NCBI GenBank assembly: GCA_964034945.1
Contig: OZ035962.1
Coordinates: 73,237,597-73,301,596 of the forward strand
DNA from: Chrysopilus asiliformis
Lineage: Eukaryota; Arthropoda; Insecta; Diptera; Rhagionidae
Reading direction: 5' to 3'
DNA length: 64,000 nt
The notes under the pieces were generated by a model, which had not been told where the DNA came from, did no database searches, and saw only the letters and a program-made list of their open reading frames with translations. Position numbers and translations under genes: made by a program. This document shows, piece by piece, positions 12,561-24,133 of this stretch (position 1 is its first letter; the number at the start of each line of letters is the position of its first letter).

Positions 12561-12927
12561 ATTTAGAGCAGTGGTTCCCAAAGTGGTCCCTACGGACCCC
12601 CAGGGGTCCCCGGGATCATTCAGGGGGTCCGTGGAAAATTAAAATTGATTCGGGGGTCCCTGAACAACGTCAGGGGGTCCGCGCAAGGTTTAATATGAAA
12701 TAAAAAAATGGTGACACATTTTTATTAATATATGGAAGTTAAAATAAATAACAATGAATAAATTATTAGCGATTTTAACGTCCTAATTAAAATATTTATA
12801 GTTAGACATATTGGGTTTTATTATTTAATATAATGCACCCTAAAAGTTATAGCTTACTATTTTATATTTTTGTTTAATTTGTTTACTTCTGTGAATAACC
12901 AAATCCGCGAATGTTTGGAATTACTGT

Positions 12928-13276
12928 ACATTACCCCACGACTCCATTAGACTTTTTTCCAGATTGTATTTAAATCCAATCACGAAAAAATCTAATGGAG
13001 ACTCAAAAAATCTTGCATCATGATTTAAATCTGCGTACTGTCATGATTTTTTTGGCTACTGAAAAGTAGGATTTTTTTTGACATTTGCTCAGTCAAATTG
13101 GCTGATTTCTAGTTGGCTGCCCTGATTACCTCCTGGTTGACATTTCTAAGTACGCTATGGAGACACGATAAAAATGAAAAATCATGACTGAAAATGCCCA
13201 CGCGCTGATTTTTTTATTCGCCAAAATATGGAGTGGGGGAAAAAATCATGATTCTAAAAAGTCTAATGGAGTCGAG
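12928..13276. repeat. Inverted-repeat element inside hAT
   Basis: CGACTCCATTAGACTTTTT at the left is repeated in reverse at the right (aaaaagtctaatggagtcg). Internal taatggag and atcatgatt motifs also recur. I could not define a target duplication. Confidence 0.6.
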
Positions 13277-13508
13277 GAGTTACTGGATTATTATATTCTG
13301 TTGTGAATTAATTGGTACAAAATGAGTACCTACACAATATGTGACATTTACATGAAATTTTATCCTCACATCTCAAATAATTAATTCAAGAGAGCGTTAC
13401 ATTGCAGCATTCAATTTTTATTATAATTAATTAACAGTGGTTTGTTGCAAATAAAATTTTTGATATTGTAACGGTCCACGGGTAAGAAGTTGCAAGGACA
13501 TTCGAGGT

Positions 13509-14277
13509 TAGGGATGCCAACGATACCTCGATGTTTGCAAAACATCGAGGTATCGTTGAAAAATATCGAGTTTTAACCTCGATGTTGAACAGACCGATAT
13601 ATCGAGGTATCGATGTTGTTATCCACGATGTTAGAACATTACTCTTTATAAAATTAGTAGAGAAACTAATTTTAGGACTAGAGGGACTAGTTTTTAGATA
13701 GATTTAATATAGCCACTCAAAGATTTGTTTAAATTTTCTTTGGTATCAATTCCATCTTTCTACAAGATTTTGCAAAAAATACCAGAGCTAGCCATGAAAT
13801 TTTACAGAGAAGTTTGGTCCTGATGTGGAAATCCGTTAACCGGAAGTAACCAAAACGGCGGTTTTTTAAAAGCTATGCGGTTTTTTGCGATTTATTCCGA
13901 AACTAACCATTTTCCAGTAGTCTTATGTATTACAAAACTTGCAGACAATAAAATTTGCTACATTTATGTCTTTTACTAGAACTCCGTTATAAAGATATGC
14001 CGGTATTTCAAAAAAAATTTTTTTTTGGGAATATCTCGAAAACTAATCGGTTTTTGGTGGTTCAACGTATAAGAATTCAAACCGTGTTAATTCTACCTGA
14101 GTGCACTCCACCCACAGTAGAGCATCCGCCAGGTAGCTAAATTATTTATTAAATTTAACTTTTTCAAAACATCGGAAAAACTATGTTTTCAGGACGATGT
14201 TTTTTGACATCGATGTCGCCTTAAAAAAACATCGATTTTCGATATATCGAGGTTTTATGAACGATGATGCATCCCTA
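13509..14277. mobile_element. Non-autonomous hAT nested copy 1
   Basis: Ends TAGGGATGCC and, reversed, TAGGGATGCA. Flanking 8-mers TTCGAGGT (13501-13508) and TTCGAGAT (14278-14285) match at 7 of 8. Subterminal atatcgaggt/tatcgatgtt motifs. A second copy is at 62408-63147 in an Acsl intron. Confidence 0.88.
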
Positions 14278-14760
14278 TTCGAGATCTGGCGTGAACGCTT
14301 CGAGAATGTTTGAGATCTGCACACGAGAACGTTCGAGACCTCGGCCGAACATACAGGAACGTTGGCAAACGAGCCGCGAATATAAAAGGCCGCGTCTTGG
14401 GCGGAGATTCAATAAATACTTCTTCAACAAAATGTTTTATTTATATTTTATTTTTACATCATCATTTACCATTCAAGACATTAAAGTTGAATTTGTAATT
14501 TTTCTATTATGCATTTATGTAGTTTTTCACCCAGGGTCCATGGGCAAGTTTCGACTATGAAAAGGGGTCCGTGGGCAAGTTTTGACTATGAAAAGGGGTC
14601 CGTGGGCCAAAAGAGTTTGGGAACCACTGATTTAGAGTGTTAAAAGGGTTGAAAGCCCCTTTTCCGGGTAGAACTCGTTTAGAAAAATGCGCTGCAGTTG
14701 AATTTTCAACCTTTATTGTTTCCAAAAAAAGGTTCTGTACCAAGTTGTTTGTGGCATAAG

Positions 14761-16760
14761 CAGGGCCGTATCGAAGGTTCTGGATTGGGGGGGGGGGGGA
14801 GACGTCTCAATTTTCCCAACTCGAACATCTAATTTTTCCCAACTGGGATGTACATAATAAAAATTCCTTTTCCTTGCCCAGAATCTCTGACAAGAAACAA
14901 CTGATATAATGAAATATCAGTTGTGGTCAACACAAAACTTTCTTCTACAAAATCTACGACCCTGCGCAATTTACGCTAGAGCCCTGTCGCGTTGTCAACC
15001 TAAGACGACCTCCCAATAAATTCTTGGTTTATTCAAAAATATCAAAAACGTACAAAATTTGAGATAGCTTGAGAACTGTAAAAGATATCAATTTACGGTA
15101 AATGGCAAAAAGGTAGAAAATTTTAACATCTCCAAGTTTTCCTTAAATTAATTTGTCGAAAAATCGTTAGTTTGCCAGTAATTTGCAAAAACATATTTTT
15201 TTTATATTTTAATCTAAATATCTCAATAACGGTAAGAAACAAAATTGTGCAGAATGTCATTCTCATTATTTCACTTCATACATTCAGTCAGCAAAACCCC
15301 ATTAGTTTTCAAGATAATCGCAAAAACTGTTTTTTTTTTGGAAATAACGGTTTATCTCGATAACAGGTTGAGATATCGAGTTATATCTAAAGACAAAAGT
15401 GTGGGAAATTTTATTTTCTAAAAGTTTCGTCGTACTTAAGGCCACTAAAAAACGCGTAGTTTGGGAGTAAATCGAGAAAAACGAAATTGCGATTTTTGAA
15501 AAACCGCCATTTTGGATACTTCCGGTTAACGGATTTCTACCAAAAGTTGATAGGATCGTCCCATTTCAGGACCCAACATGCCTATAAAATTTCATGGCTC
15601 TAGCTTTATTATTTTTTGAGAAATCTTGTACACAGACTGACAGACAAACTGACAGACAGACTGACAGACAGAACGACATTTTTTTAATATGACTCCAATC
15701 GACTCAGGAGTGATCGGGAAATTTTTTTTAGGCAAAATTAAGAGGTCGAAATTTTTCATGAATACAATACTTTATTGCACTCCGTAGAAGAAAGTAATTT
15801 TTTTTTATTTTTCACAATTAAATAAAGGGTAAACACTAATAATCTTATGCGACTTGTGACCACAAGAAGTACATTTGACTTTATATCGCTTATTTTTGGC
15901 ACTTTCTTTTGTATTCAGATTTTATCCGAATCCAGTGTTGACATAAACTTATAAGAAATTAAATACATATTACTTGAAGCAGTTCTTACCTATTCATTTG
16001 TTTAAAAAATCCGAACACCGATGGTACAACAATTACACTATATTTTCAAAACTCACTGTTTCAGCACGAATATACTAGATCGCTCGATTTGCTGTCTCAA
16101 ATGGTCCCATTTCAATACAGTTCAATGAATCAAAACGAGTTAAGTAAGAGCGAGATAACCGTATGACTATAAATATAGTCCTTTCGTTTAAACCGTGAGC
16201 TGTCAAAGGAAAATAGACTTTCGGAATGGTGTTGGCGCATAAAGTTAGTCTCAAACTTGTGAAATTTGAATTTCGCGGCGGACGAAATTTGAATTTCGCG
16301 ATATTATACAGTTCAGTGGATGCGTTTAAGTATGATAAAGAGGGAAATACTTTTGGGACCATTTTTCAGCAGAGCTTTGTGTCACCATACTATGTTATAT
16401 AGTTCTGTGCCATAAACTGATGAGAACATTATACTCCCCCCATGGTCGAGTGTCTACTCTACTCTTTCAAAGCCTTTTATTCATTCTCTCCCAACTCGCT
16501 GCGACGCTGTCGCCAAAGCAGAATGGCATATGGAAACACAAACAAGTCATAAAACACGCCTTTGTTCACTAATAGAAAATTTGAGGTAGAAAAAGACAAG
16601 TTGGGATTTTGGAAAATCGACAAAAGAGATTTCCCAACTTGGGAAATCTCACATCTTCAAGAAGTGAGATTTCCCAACTCCTAAGGGTCAAATTCCCAAC
16701 TGAAGACTTATTGGGGGTGGAGCCTCCCCCCCCCATCCCCCCCCAGTCGGTACGGCCCTG
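14761..16760. mobile_element. 2-kb hAT element, perfect 8-bp TSD
   Basis: Ends CAGGGCCGTATCGAAGG and, reversed, CAGGGCCGTACCGACTGG. GGCATAAG lies at 14753-14760 and 16761-16768. The subterminal zones are G-rich/C-rich runs and tcccaactt motifs. The interior carries older repeats (15000-15800, and an inverted-repeat unit at about 16065-16406 related to 33680-34073), so they were captured or inserted. No transposase is recognisable. Confidence 0.92.
15000..15800. repeat. Old repeat with taacggta motifs
   Basis: Shares blocks (ttccggttaacggattt, aatttcatggctctagc, actccaatcgactcagga, gaggtcgaaatttttcatga) with 13780-13860, 17360-17450, 36830-38150 and 54980-55030. A cagacagactgacag run precedes the actccaatcgac end. 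Probably several fused dispersed repeats; class unknown. Confidence 0.6.
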
Positions 16761-16949
16761 GGCATAAGGGACTTGGCCAAAAATACGTTACTCCTAAGGA
16801 GGAGGGAGGCACGTCCAAGCGCGACGTGGTGCGGCAAAAATGATCTCTCTCCGAACTAAAAGCCTCAGACTAAAAATGACTCTCACTCCAACCAAGAACT
16901 TGAAATGTTAAATTGCGTATGGATTTTCTGTAGAAACTAGAATTAAAGA

Positions 16950-17345
16950 TAAAAGCTATAATTGCCAATCTGGCAACCCGTATGGTGATTTAAGTGAACG
17001 GCGAACAGTTATATGCAAATTCCACGTTGAAATCAAACTTTTCAATAAGATTTTTTAAAATTTATTTAAATCGGATTTTGGTGTATGAGAGTTTTATGCA
17101 GAATCATATCCTAAATAACTTCTGTTCTTGCACTTTTTTTTGATAATATGCACCATTTTTGAGATATTCACAAAAAACGTTTTCGTCCGTATCCGTGCGC
17201 CCGCAATCCGCGCCACAGACAGACGGACAGACGGACGGATATGCAAAATTTAATTTTTTTTTATCATTCTAAACACACTGGTGTAATTCATTTTTGTATG
17301 TGATAACGGGATCTTGATATACCCTTTGGCTTCACCATACTTTTT
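16950..17345 (-). repeat. Dispersed ACCCGTATGG family, partial copy
   Basis: Runs from the aagctataattgcc block to ttcaccata, lacking the gggggtacc centre. The gtatggtgatttaagtgaacggcg variant also appears in reverse at 47380, suggesting a subfamily. Confidence 0.7.
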
Positions 17346-17750
17346 ACCCGTGTGGTGATTGTAATGACTCCAATCAACTCAGGAGTGATCGGGAAATGTT
17401 TTTTAGTCAAAATTAATAGGTAAAAATTTTTCATGAATAGAATATTTGGTTATACTTCGTATAAGAAAATAAAATTGTAACGATTCAAAAGGATTGGTTT
17501 GGGAAATTAGTCCTTAAAGGTTCTACATAAGGAAAGTGTCATCTTGAAGAATTTTTGAATTTAACTATCGCTTGATCTACCGCGATTGTTACGCCTGGAG
17601 TGCTACTCCAAGTCCAATGGAAAATACCTACTGGAACTCTTGATGAAAAAAATCAAATAAAAAAGAAACAAAATATGTCATAGAAAGATGCGCCGCAGGC
17701 AAAAACTTTCAAATATACTCTTTTGCGTATATAAAATGTATATTTCGTCA

Positions 17751-18260
17751 CCTGAGTGCTGTTTTGTGCCATACGCCATTTTCACATTTTTTTAGTTAAG
17801 AGTAATTTTTTGTATAATTAAACTATACTCTTTTTGAATATCTGACCGGTTTTCCTTTAACTCATTGTGTTCCTGAGATAATGAATACTTTTTACACATC
17901 TGTAAATCATTTGTGCCAAATGCAAGAATTGTTCAAGTGTTGATTTTTTAATGACTGCTGAATTGTGCCATGCCTTGTGCCATTTCGTACAAATCGCTAA
18001 AAATTAGATGGATATGGGAAATATGAGATGAATATGGCACAGACTAAAAATTTCGTTTTACAAAAATATCCAAAACTTCTTTTGTAAGTTCCAAAATTTA
18101 TTGAAATTTGTATTTAGAGATGTCATCGGTATGAGTATTTATTGCGCCAAATCACAGAAAATCCTATCGGCTAGTTTTTACGTAATGATCTTTCAAACTT
18201 CGAAGTAAATTTTGTCCAAACTAGAAAAATGGCGTATGGCACAAATCATTACTCAGGTGA
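17751..18260. mobile_element. MITE with ~35-bp terminal inverted repeats
   Basis: Left end CACCTGAGTGCTGTTTTGTG and right end reversed CACCTGAGTAATGATTTGTG, both continuing into ccatacgccattttt. No target duplication is obvious. It lies just upstream of the likely Acsl promoter region. Confidence 0.75.
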
Positions 18261-18642
18261 GGATTTGCATTTGCAATGTGTAATCACACAAAAATTCCCT
18301 TTTTCATCTAAAATTCCCCCAAAAAGGAAAAATCCCGCGATTGGCATTACTGGCCACATCACGCCATATCGCGAAATTGACATTTAGTCGGTGGAGAGAC
18401 AGAGATGGCCTCATATCACACCGTGGGGAATTCATTCAAGAAAAAAACTATTTCGTCGTCTGACGTGTTGATTTGATGTGGTGTGCGTTTGTGTACTTTT
18501 CGAATTTATTTTCCAACGTCTTCTGTAGTGTTTACTACAAAATTCACGGCAGTCGAGTTTAGTTTGCGCGTGCTCTTTTGCCATTAAACTCGAGGAATTT
18601 CATTCGCAAAGATTTTTACACAAGAATTGTGGTAATTTTTGT

Positions 18643-19045
18643 TCAGTTCTAGCCGACTTGAGTTTGCTGCAATTAGACGCATAAACATAGCAGTAAATTG
18701 CACTTTTTGTCAAGCATCATTGCGAAAATCGGTGGAAATCTGTAAATTCAGTGAAGTTTCTTAACAAGCAAGAAACGACAATTTAGAATCGAGCACAGAA
18801 AATCATTAGAAAAAGTTTGCGTTCTGCGATTTTCTTGTGCGTGTTTATATATTTTTTTTTCTTGTGGGGAAAATCGTTTTCACAGGGAAAGAGTGAACGA
18901 AAACATACCGATAGCAAGAAGTAATTGTGACGACTTTCTGTGCATTAAGCTGTTAGTGGAAATTGGCTGATTTCCCGTGAAAATTGAATCGATGAAGGCT
19001 TTACTGCAAGGGGATTAGCATTGATACGTCGGTGGAAGAACAAAG
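18643..19045 (+). promoter_or_regulatory. Acsl: Probable Acsl 5' non-coding exon and initiator
   Basis: This is non-repetitive, CpG-richer sequence ending in a strong donor, caaag|GTGAGT, at 19045/19046. A TCAGTT initiator-like site at 18643-18648 could be the transcription start, but that is a guess. No ATG frame of interest precedes the donor. Joining it to the acceptor at 52634 leaves one G before the Acsl ATG, so it would serve as a 5' UTR exon. The link to Acsl rests on strand, order and the absence of any other gene between; a transcript is needed to prove it. Confidence 0.5.
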
Positions 19046-21270
19046 GTGAGTCTCGTGCTAACAAAGTTTTCCAGTTTTCCGCATTTGAGCAATGGCTGGC
19101 TGGTAGTTTTTAGTTTTCATCTAACTGTAAGCCTATTTTCTATCCTTGCTTGTCTCTACTTACCGCCTATCTAGCCTCATCCATTTCCTATTGTGACCGC
19201 TTTCCGTTCCCGCAGGAGACGAACCCAGAGTTTTCCAAGCATTCATCGATGTTGCATTTGCATGCTGCTTGCATTTAATTCGGTTTATTGCTGTACATAA
19301 CCTAGAAACTGAATTGCTTTCAGCCAAAGATCGGTTGCTTTGGAAAAGTCTTGAGTTTTCTTCATTCTTCTTTCATTCGACTTGGCGTTTTCTATTCACT
19401 CGAAGACTTTCTTGTCTGCTACATGCTACACGACCTCACTCCGCAATGAACCCTCATCCATCGCAACTCACACTTTCCAAATGCAATGGGCGTGTTTAAA
19501 TTTTATATATACTTTCTGTCTATTCTAAAACGCATTTTTTCCTAACATTGTTACTGGATTTTCGCTATTTTCAAGCCTTGAAAATGTGATCCTCAGTTAA
19601 TTTCGCACAGGCGAATTAAAATACGAAAATACCGCAAGTCTGGGGTTAATTTTAGACTTTTGTGTGGTTATTTTCGAGTGGATTAGGTTTTTTTCGGCCT
19701 GAGAGTCTTCGATTACGTAGGGGCCGGCTAACGGGGCAGTGGAACCACGAGAAAACGTTCTCGAGACGATGGACATTTGCGAAAAGACGTCTGCAAGACG
19801 CACTAACGCACAAAGTTGCGTAACTGTCGATTGTTGTTCTTAAATAACACGAGATAATCCAAAGTACACCGCAGAAATGCCAATGCTTTTATGTAATTCA
19901 CTAATCCGATGCCCTCAAATTGCTGGCCGGTCAAAGTTCGTCGTCCACCCAAAATTAAGGTTGATCTTGGGATAATTATTAGCTAAACCTCAACATTAAT
20001 AAGGCAAATACTTGTAATTTTGTGACAATTATTTTCTATTTTCGACAAAAATTCCAACTGTAAGTCCAAAATCCAAAACACAAGTGAAATTTGTCCCTGC
20101 ACCGCAAAATTTTTCACAGAAATATGTTTCATATTTTTGTTTATTGTGCAATTTGAGTGATTGTTTACGTCTTTTCTTACGTTATGCTCTTTCATGATGT
20201 CGGCATATATGAATCATAATTCAATGTTAGCATTTACGTTCTCAAAATTAATATTACTTTTTGTTTACAAGCGAAAATCGCTCGAATAATGTATAAGCGT
20301 GGTGTTTATTGTCTCATGTTATCCATAATCCATTATCAACGCCATCGCACACCTGGAAATTATGAAAATCCAAAAAAAAAAAACAACCAACAAAATTGAT
20401 TCCCACGTTTAGTGATATCAACATGTACATATCTCCCTCTAGCCCCTGCCACACAAGACTGTCTGTCTCTTTCATGTATGCTAAAGGCGCACGTGCAACC
20501 ACGTGGTTCGATGTTGAAATTTTAACCTCGGCTGTTTAGTCATTTCCCCTCAATGTCATCCGATACGCAAAAATACCGAATGGGGTTGCCCAACAATTTC
20601 CTTTCCCCTCTACATTCTTGTACCATCATTGCTTTTTTGTTGTTGTTTCTTTATGTTTTCTGTTGCTTTTGGGGGATAATCCTGCCAAGGAAAACCGGAA
20701 GGGGTGGCCATTGTAACAAATTTTCTAGGGTGGTTTGATGTCGGCTGATTTTTATTCAAATTTTGTGCTCTAGTTTTATTTTTATTAAATTAATATTTTC
20801 CTCTTTGGTTGGTTGTTTTTTTTTTTTATATAGCATAGCTTATTGTCGATTGGGTTACATTGGCGGATGCCTATCGGATGGTGAACAGGTGATGACCACC
20901 AATTTTTTGGGGGAAACCAATTTTTAAATTGTCCGATGTGTATCTGATGTTTTGGCTGAATATATTCTCCAGAGTTCGTGTGTACTTATTTATTCGAAGA
21001 TGGGTTAAATGACCCGAAAAATATGGAGACAGAAAGTCAGGCAGCGATTAAGTTTCGTTTTTTCGTTTTTGTATACCCAGAGAAAAACAAAAACCGGTAG
21101 GTTTACAGGTGACGACTTGGAGAATCTATCTAAGATGACTCTAATCGCGAAGACAATATCTAAAGCTTTGTCGTGTCAAATCAGTTCACATTGCGCAATT
21201 TTTCACACTTATAGAATTTTCCACTTAATTTCTCTTTACTTTTGAGATATCTAATTTTAAGTAGGTTTAA

Positions 21271-21886
21271 CCCTAATCCGCATTCGCGGTGTCTTTGAGA
21301 CACCGATGCAGTTTTGAGAGTGATTGTTACGAATGTTAAAAAAGTTGTTGCATTCATGCTCCTTGACTTTGTTTTTTTAAGCCAATACTATTTAAAAACG
21401 AAAAAAAATAATTTATTTTTTTTACTACAACAATAATATTTCGCTTTTATAAAATTTACCCTTAATCCACGCAGGCGGTGTCTCAAAGACACCGTAACGG
21501 TTTTACCAGCAAAGAAAGGTTATTTTGGTATCCCTTTGCTTCTATTTCGCAAAATATCGGACTGTAGTAGGCGATAATAACTGTAGCACTTCCCAAAAGA
21601 GAAAACGTTGTTTCCTGTGTCCCCATTTCTAAGGTCGCGCTTTGAAGCAGATAAGTGCAAATCCAAGAAAAATGTTTGTAACGAAAATTCTTAAAAATCA
21701 ATTTTATGCTACAATTATAAAAAGTGCGAATAATGTATATACAAATAAATAAATATTATTAACTGAATTAAAAAATGCAAACTCAAAAAAAAATTTTTTT
21801 ATTAAATTATTCTATTTTTCCGGCATGGTGTCTTTCAGACACCGCCTGCGTGGATTAAGGACAAAATTAGCCTGAGCTGATTAGGG
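21271..21886. mobile_element. TTAA-flanked piggyBac-like non-autonomous element
   Basis: Ends CCCTAATCCGC and, reversed, CCCTAATCAGC, each abutting TTAA (21267-21270 and 21887-21890). Three palindromic ggtgtct-n-agacacc motifs (about 21290, 21478, 21826) and an inner repeat ccttaatccacgcaggcgg in both orientations suggest subterminal repeats or a related element within. Confidence 0.75.
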
Positions 21887-22047
21887 TTAAAATAGACTCG
21901 CTTTTCAAAGTAATTCAGCAGTACAATACGTTAATTAAAATAGCACAAAACAATATCGTCAGTTTACAAGCAAAATCACCTATGAGTAAAGTACTCCAAA
22001 CCGATCACGTCGATTTTGCTGATTTTTTGATGTGTTATAGGAGTACT

Positions 22048-22087
22048 AAACCGAAATTTAAGGGATATGTGTCCTTTAAATTTCGGT
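22048..22087. repeat. Short hairpin
   Basis: accgaaatttaagg and its reverse complement are separated by about 9 bases. Strong local hairpin of unknown role. Confidence 0.6.
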
Positions 22088-22234
22088 CCAATTTTTGTTC
22101 CATTTAAGGTGTGTTTTGGAGGGGAAATTTGGACCGAAAACTGAGTTTTGGTGATTATTGGGTAGTGTTGGGAGTTAAGCAACTACAATTTTAGTTGTTT
22201 GGTTAGTTGACTAAAGCCGTCCACAGATGAGAAA

Positions 22235-22361
22235 CCTCCTCAGCTGTGCTTCACCATCCTGAGCTGTGCTTCACCATTTTGAGCTTACCATCCTTAGCTT
22301 ACCATCCTGAGCTGTGCTTCGGCATTAAAGGATCTTCCCCTAAGCTCTGGCTGAAACTATG
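22235..22361. repeat. Degenerate ctgagctgtgcttcaccat repeats
   Basis: About five short tandem units built on gagctgtgcttcaccatcct / gagcttaccatcc. The last part (gctgtgcttcggcattaaag through ggctgaaacta) also occurs at 34152-34200. Confidence 0.7.
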
Positions 22362-22630
22362 AAAAAACTCTTTATTTCAACCTTATTTTCAAAATATATG
22401 TTTTCCACCTGGTTGTTAGCTTTTCCAACACACAAAACGAAATGTTGGCAACCCAGTTGTCAACATAACTTTCGACGATGTGTCATCGAGTTTAGGTGAA
22501 CGCCCAAATGATGTTCAGAACCTTGTTGCCAACTTCCCTACAGACGCTACAACATGGTCGCCAAGCCAACATCAGCTAATCCTAATATAAGAACATCTTT
22601 TGATCATCATCATATAAAAATGAGTTGGTG

Positions 22631-22883
22631 TCTGTCTGTATGTCTGTCTGTATGTCTGTCTGTATGTCTGTCTGTATGTCTGTCTGTATGTCTGTCTGTA
22701 TGTCTGTCTGTATGTCTGTCTGTATGTCTGTCTGTATGTCTGTCTGTATGTCTGTCTGTATGTCTGTCTGTATGTCTGTCTGTATGTCTGTCTGTATGTC
22801 TGTCTGTATGTCTGTCTGTATGTCTGTCTGTATGTCTGTCTGTATGTCTGTCTGTATGTCTGTCTGTATGTCTGTCTGTCTGT
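22631..22883. repeat. 12-bp tandem repeat (tctgtctgtatg)n
   Basis: About 21 essentially perfect copies of a 12-bp unit. All reading frames are open on both strands only because of the period. It abuts ttcctctttcacgcaaaaac and ggctgaaccgattgacttga, a dispersed insect-repeat-like sequence that continues to about 23220. Confidence 0.95.
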
Positions 22884-23230
22884 TCCTCTTTCACGCAAAA
22901 ACGGCTGAACCGATTGACTTGAAATTTGGCATGAGTGTCTGTGGTACATAGGCATACTGAAAAGTAGCGCGAGGGGTGGTTGAGTAGGGGAGGGGGTAAA
23001 ATGATTTCGAAACTTAGTTTTTGCGCTACGTTACTCTATTTGGCATAGATGTTCGTCGGGGGTCCAGCCCCAACATAGATCCATTAAAAAGTAGCCCGAG
23101 AGGTGGGGGGAGTAAGGGGAAGGGGTAAAGTGATTTCGAAACTTAGTTTTTGCGCTATGTTACCCTTTCGTGGGGAAACTACCGAGCCGATTGGCCTGAA
23201 GTTTAGCTCCAACATAGACCATAAAAAAAA
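22884..23230. repeat. Dispersed repeat body after the 12-bp array
   Basis: Two diverged tandem copies of a unit containing aaaagtagc-cgag-ggtgg, gggtaaa-tgatttcgaaac and ttagtttttgcgcta. No coding potential. Class not determined. Confidence 0.55.
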
Positions 23231-23264
23231 TTGAAAAAAAGTACTCTACATGATATATCATATA

Positions 23265-23772
23265 CAGTAAAACACGCTTAAATGCACATCGAATTTCGCA
23301 GAATTTTATGTGCATTTATCCGTGTTTTGCATTTATCCGTAGCACGGATAAATGCACATTAATGTGCAATTATACGAGTCAAACATAAACATGCAACTTT
23401 AATATTCCTGTAATAAATATTTAAATTCAATAATGCTACACAAAAACAAAGAATCTAATTAAAAATTCATAAAAATAACAAAAATCACATTTCGTTCAAA
23501 TAAAAATAACAAAAATCACAAGTAGAGCAGATTAGGGGTGTACAAAAGAATTTTTGTGTAATTATATTTCATTTTTGCACATGTACATTTAAGCGTGTAA
23601 AACTTCATGTAATTTATACTTTTGCGGATGTGAAAATGTTTGCGTTTAAGCAAGTGTTGTAACTAAGCGTGTATATTTAATGAAAAATGCTTGAAAATCC
23701 TCCAGGCACAAATTTTGCGTGCAATTACACGAGTTTTGCATTTAAGCGTGTTGCATTTAAGTGTGTTTACTG
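23265..23772. mobile_element. pogo/Tigger-like non-autonomous element
   Basis: Ends CAGTAAAACACGCTTAAATG and, reversed, CAGTAAACACACTTAAATGC, each flanked by TA (23263-23264, 23773-23774). Subterminal gcatttaagcgtgt and gcatttatccgt motifs recur. CAGTA ends with TA targets are typical of the pogo/Tigger branch of Tc1/mariner. Confidence 0.8.
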
Positions 23773-23794
23773 TATTAGATTTAGTATATCGTCT

Positions 23795-24000
23795 GTAACG
23801 AGTCGAACCAATCCTCGGACACAAAAATGAACTACACCAAGGTGTTAGGGATGACAAAAGATTTTGATTTCCGCATGTCCGTTTTTCTGTCTGTCTGTCC
23901 ATGAACACCATAACTTTCGAAAGGATTGAGCTAGAGACTTGAAATTTTGTACAGTTTTTGATCGGGCAAAATTGGATCATTCCTAATTTGTTTTCTAGAA
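23795..24000 (-). repeat. Second dispersed family, partial
   Basis: Shares tttgatttccgcatgtccg, ccataactttcgaaaggatt and gagacttgaaattttgta with 42415-43120 and, more weakly, 51640-52085. The layout parallels the ACCCGTATGG family (Tn-c/g-rich tcc/gtc run, then gagct-gagacttgaaatttt), so the two are probably related. Orientation label is arbitrary. Confidence 0.65.
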
Positions 24001-24133
24001 AAATATTTCAATAAATTAAGAAAGTTGTGGCTGTATAACATGTAAATAAATATGTTTATTTTGGGAGAATAAATCTTTAAAGATCGGATGATTTTAGACT
24101 TGCTTTTTTACATATTAAAATTATATCAGATTA

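Larger units (their letters stand above)
12569..14629. mobile_element. Non-autonomous hAT element, perfect 8-bp TSD
   Basis: Terminal repeats are CAGTGGTTCCCAAAG at the left and, reversed, CAGTGGTTCCCAAACTC at the right. ATTTAGAG occurs at 12561-12568 and 14630-14637. Subterminal ggggtccgtgg motifs are typical of this hAT type. No transposase frame remains. A second hAT (13509-14277) is nested in it, so the original element was about 1.3 kb. Confidence 0.92.

Noticed and set aside
22554..22955. Long open frames on both strands rich in SVCLSVC or RQTYRQT
   Set aside because: Produced by the 12-bp tandem repeat, whose length is a multiple of three.
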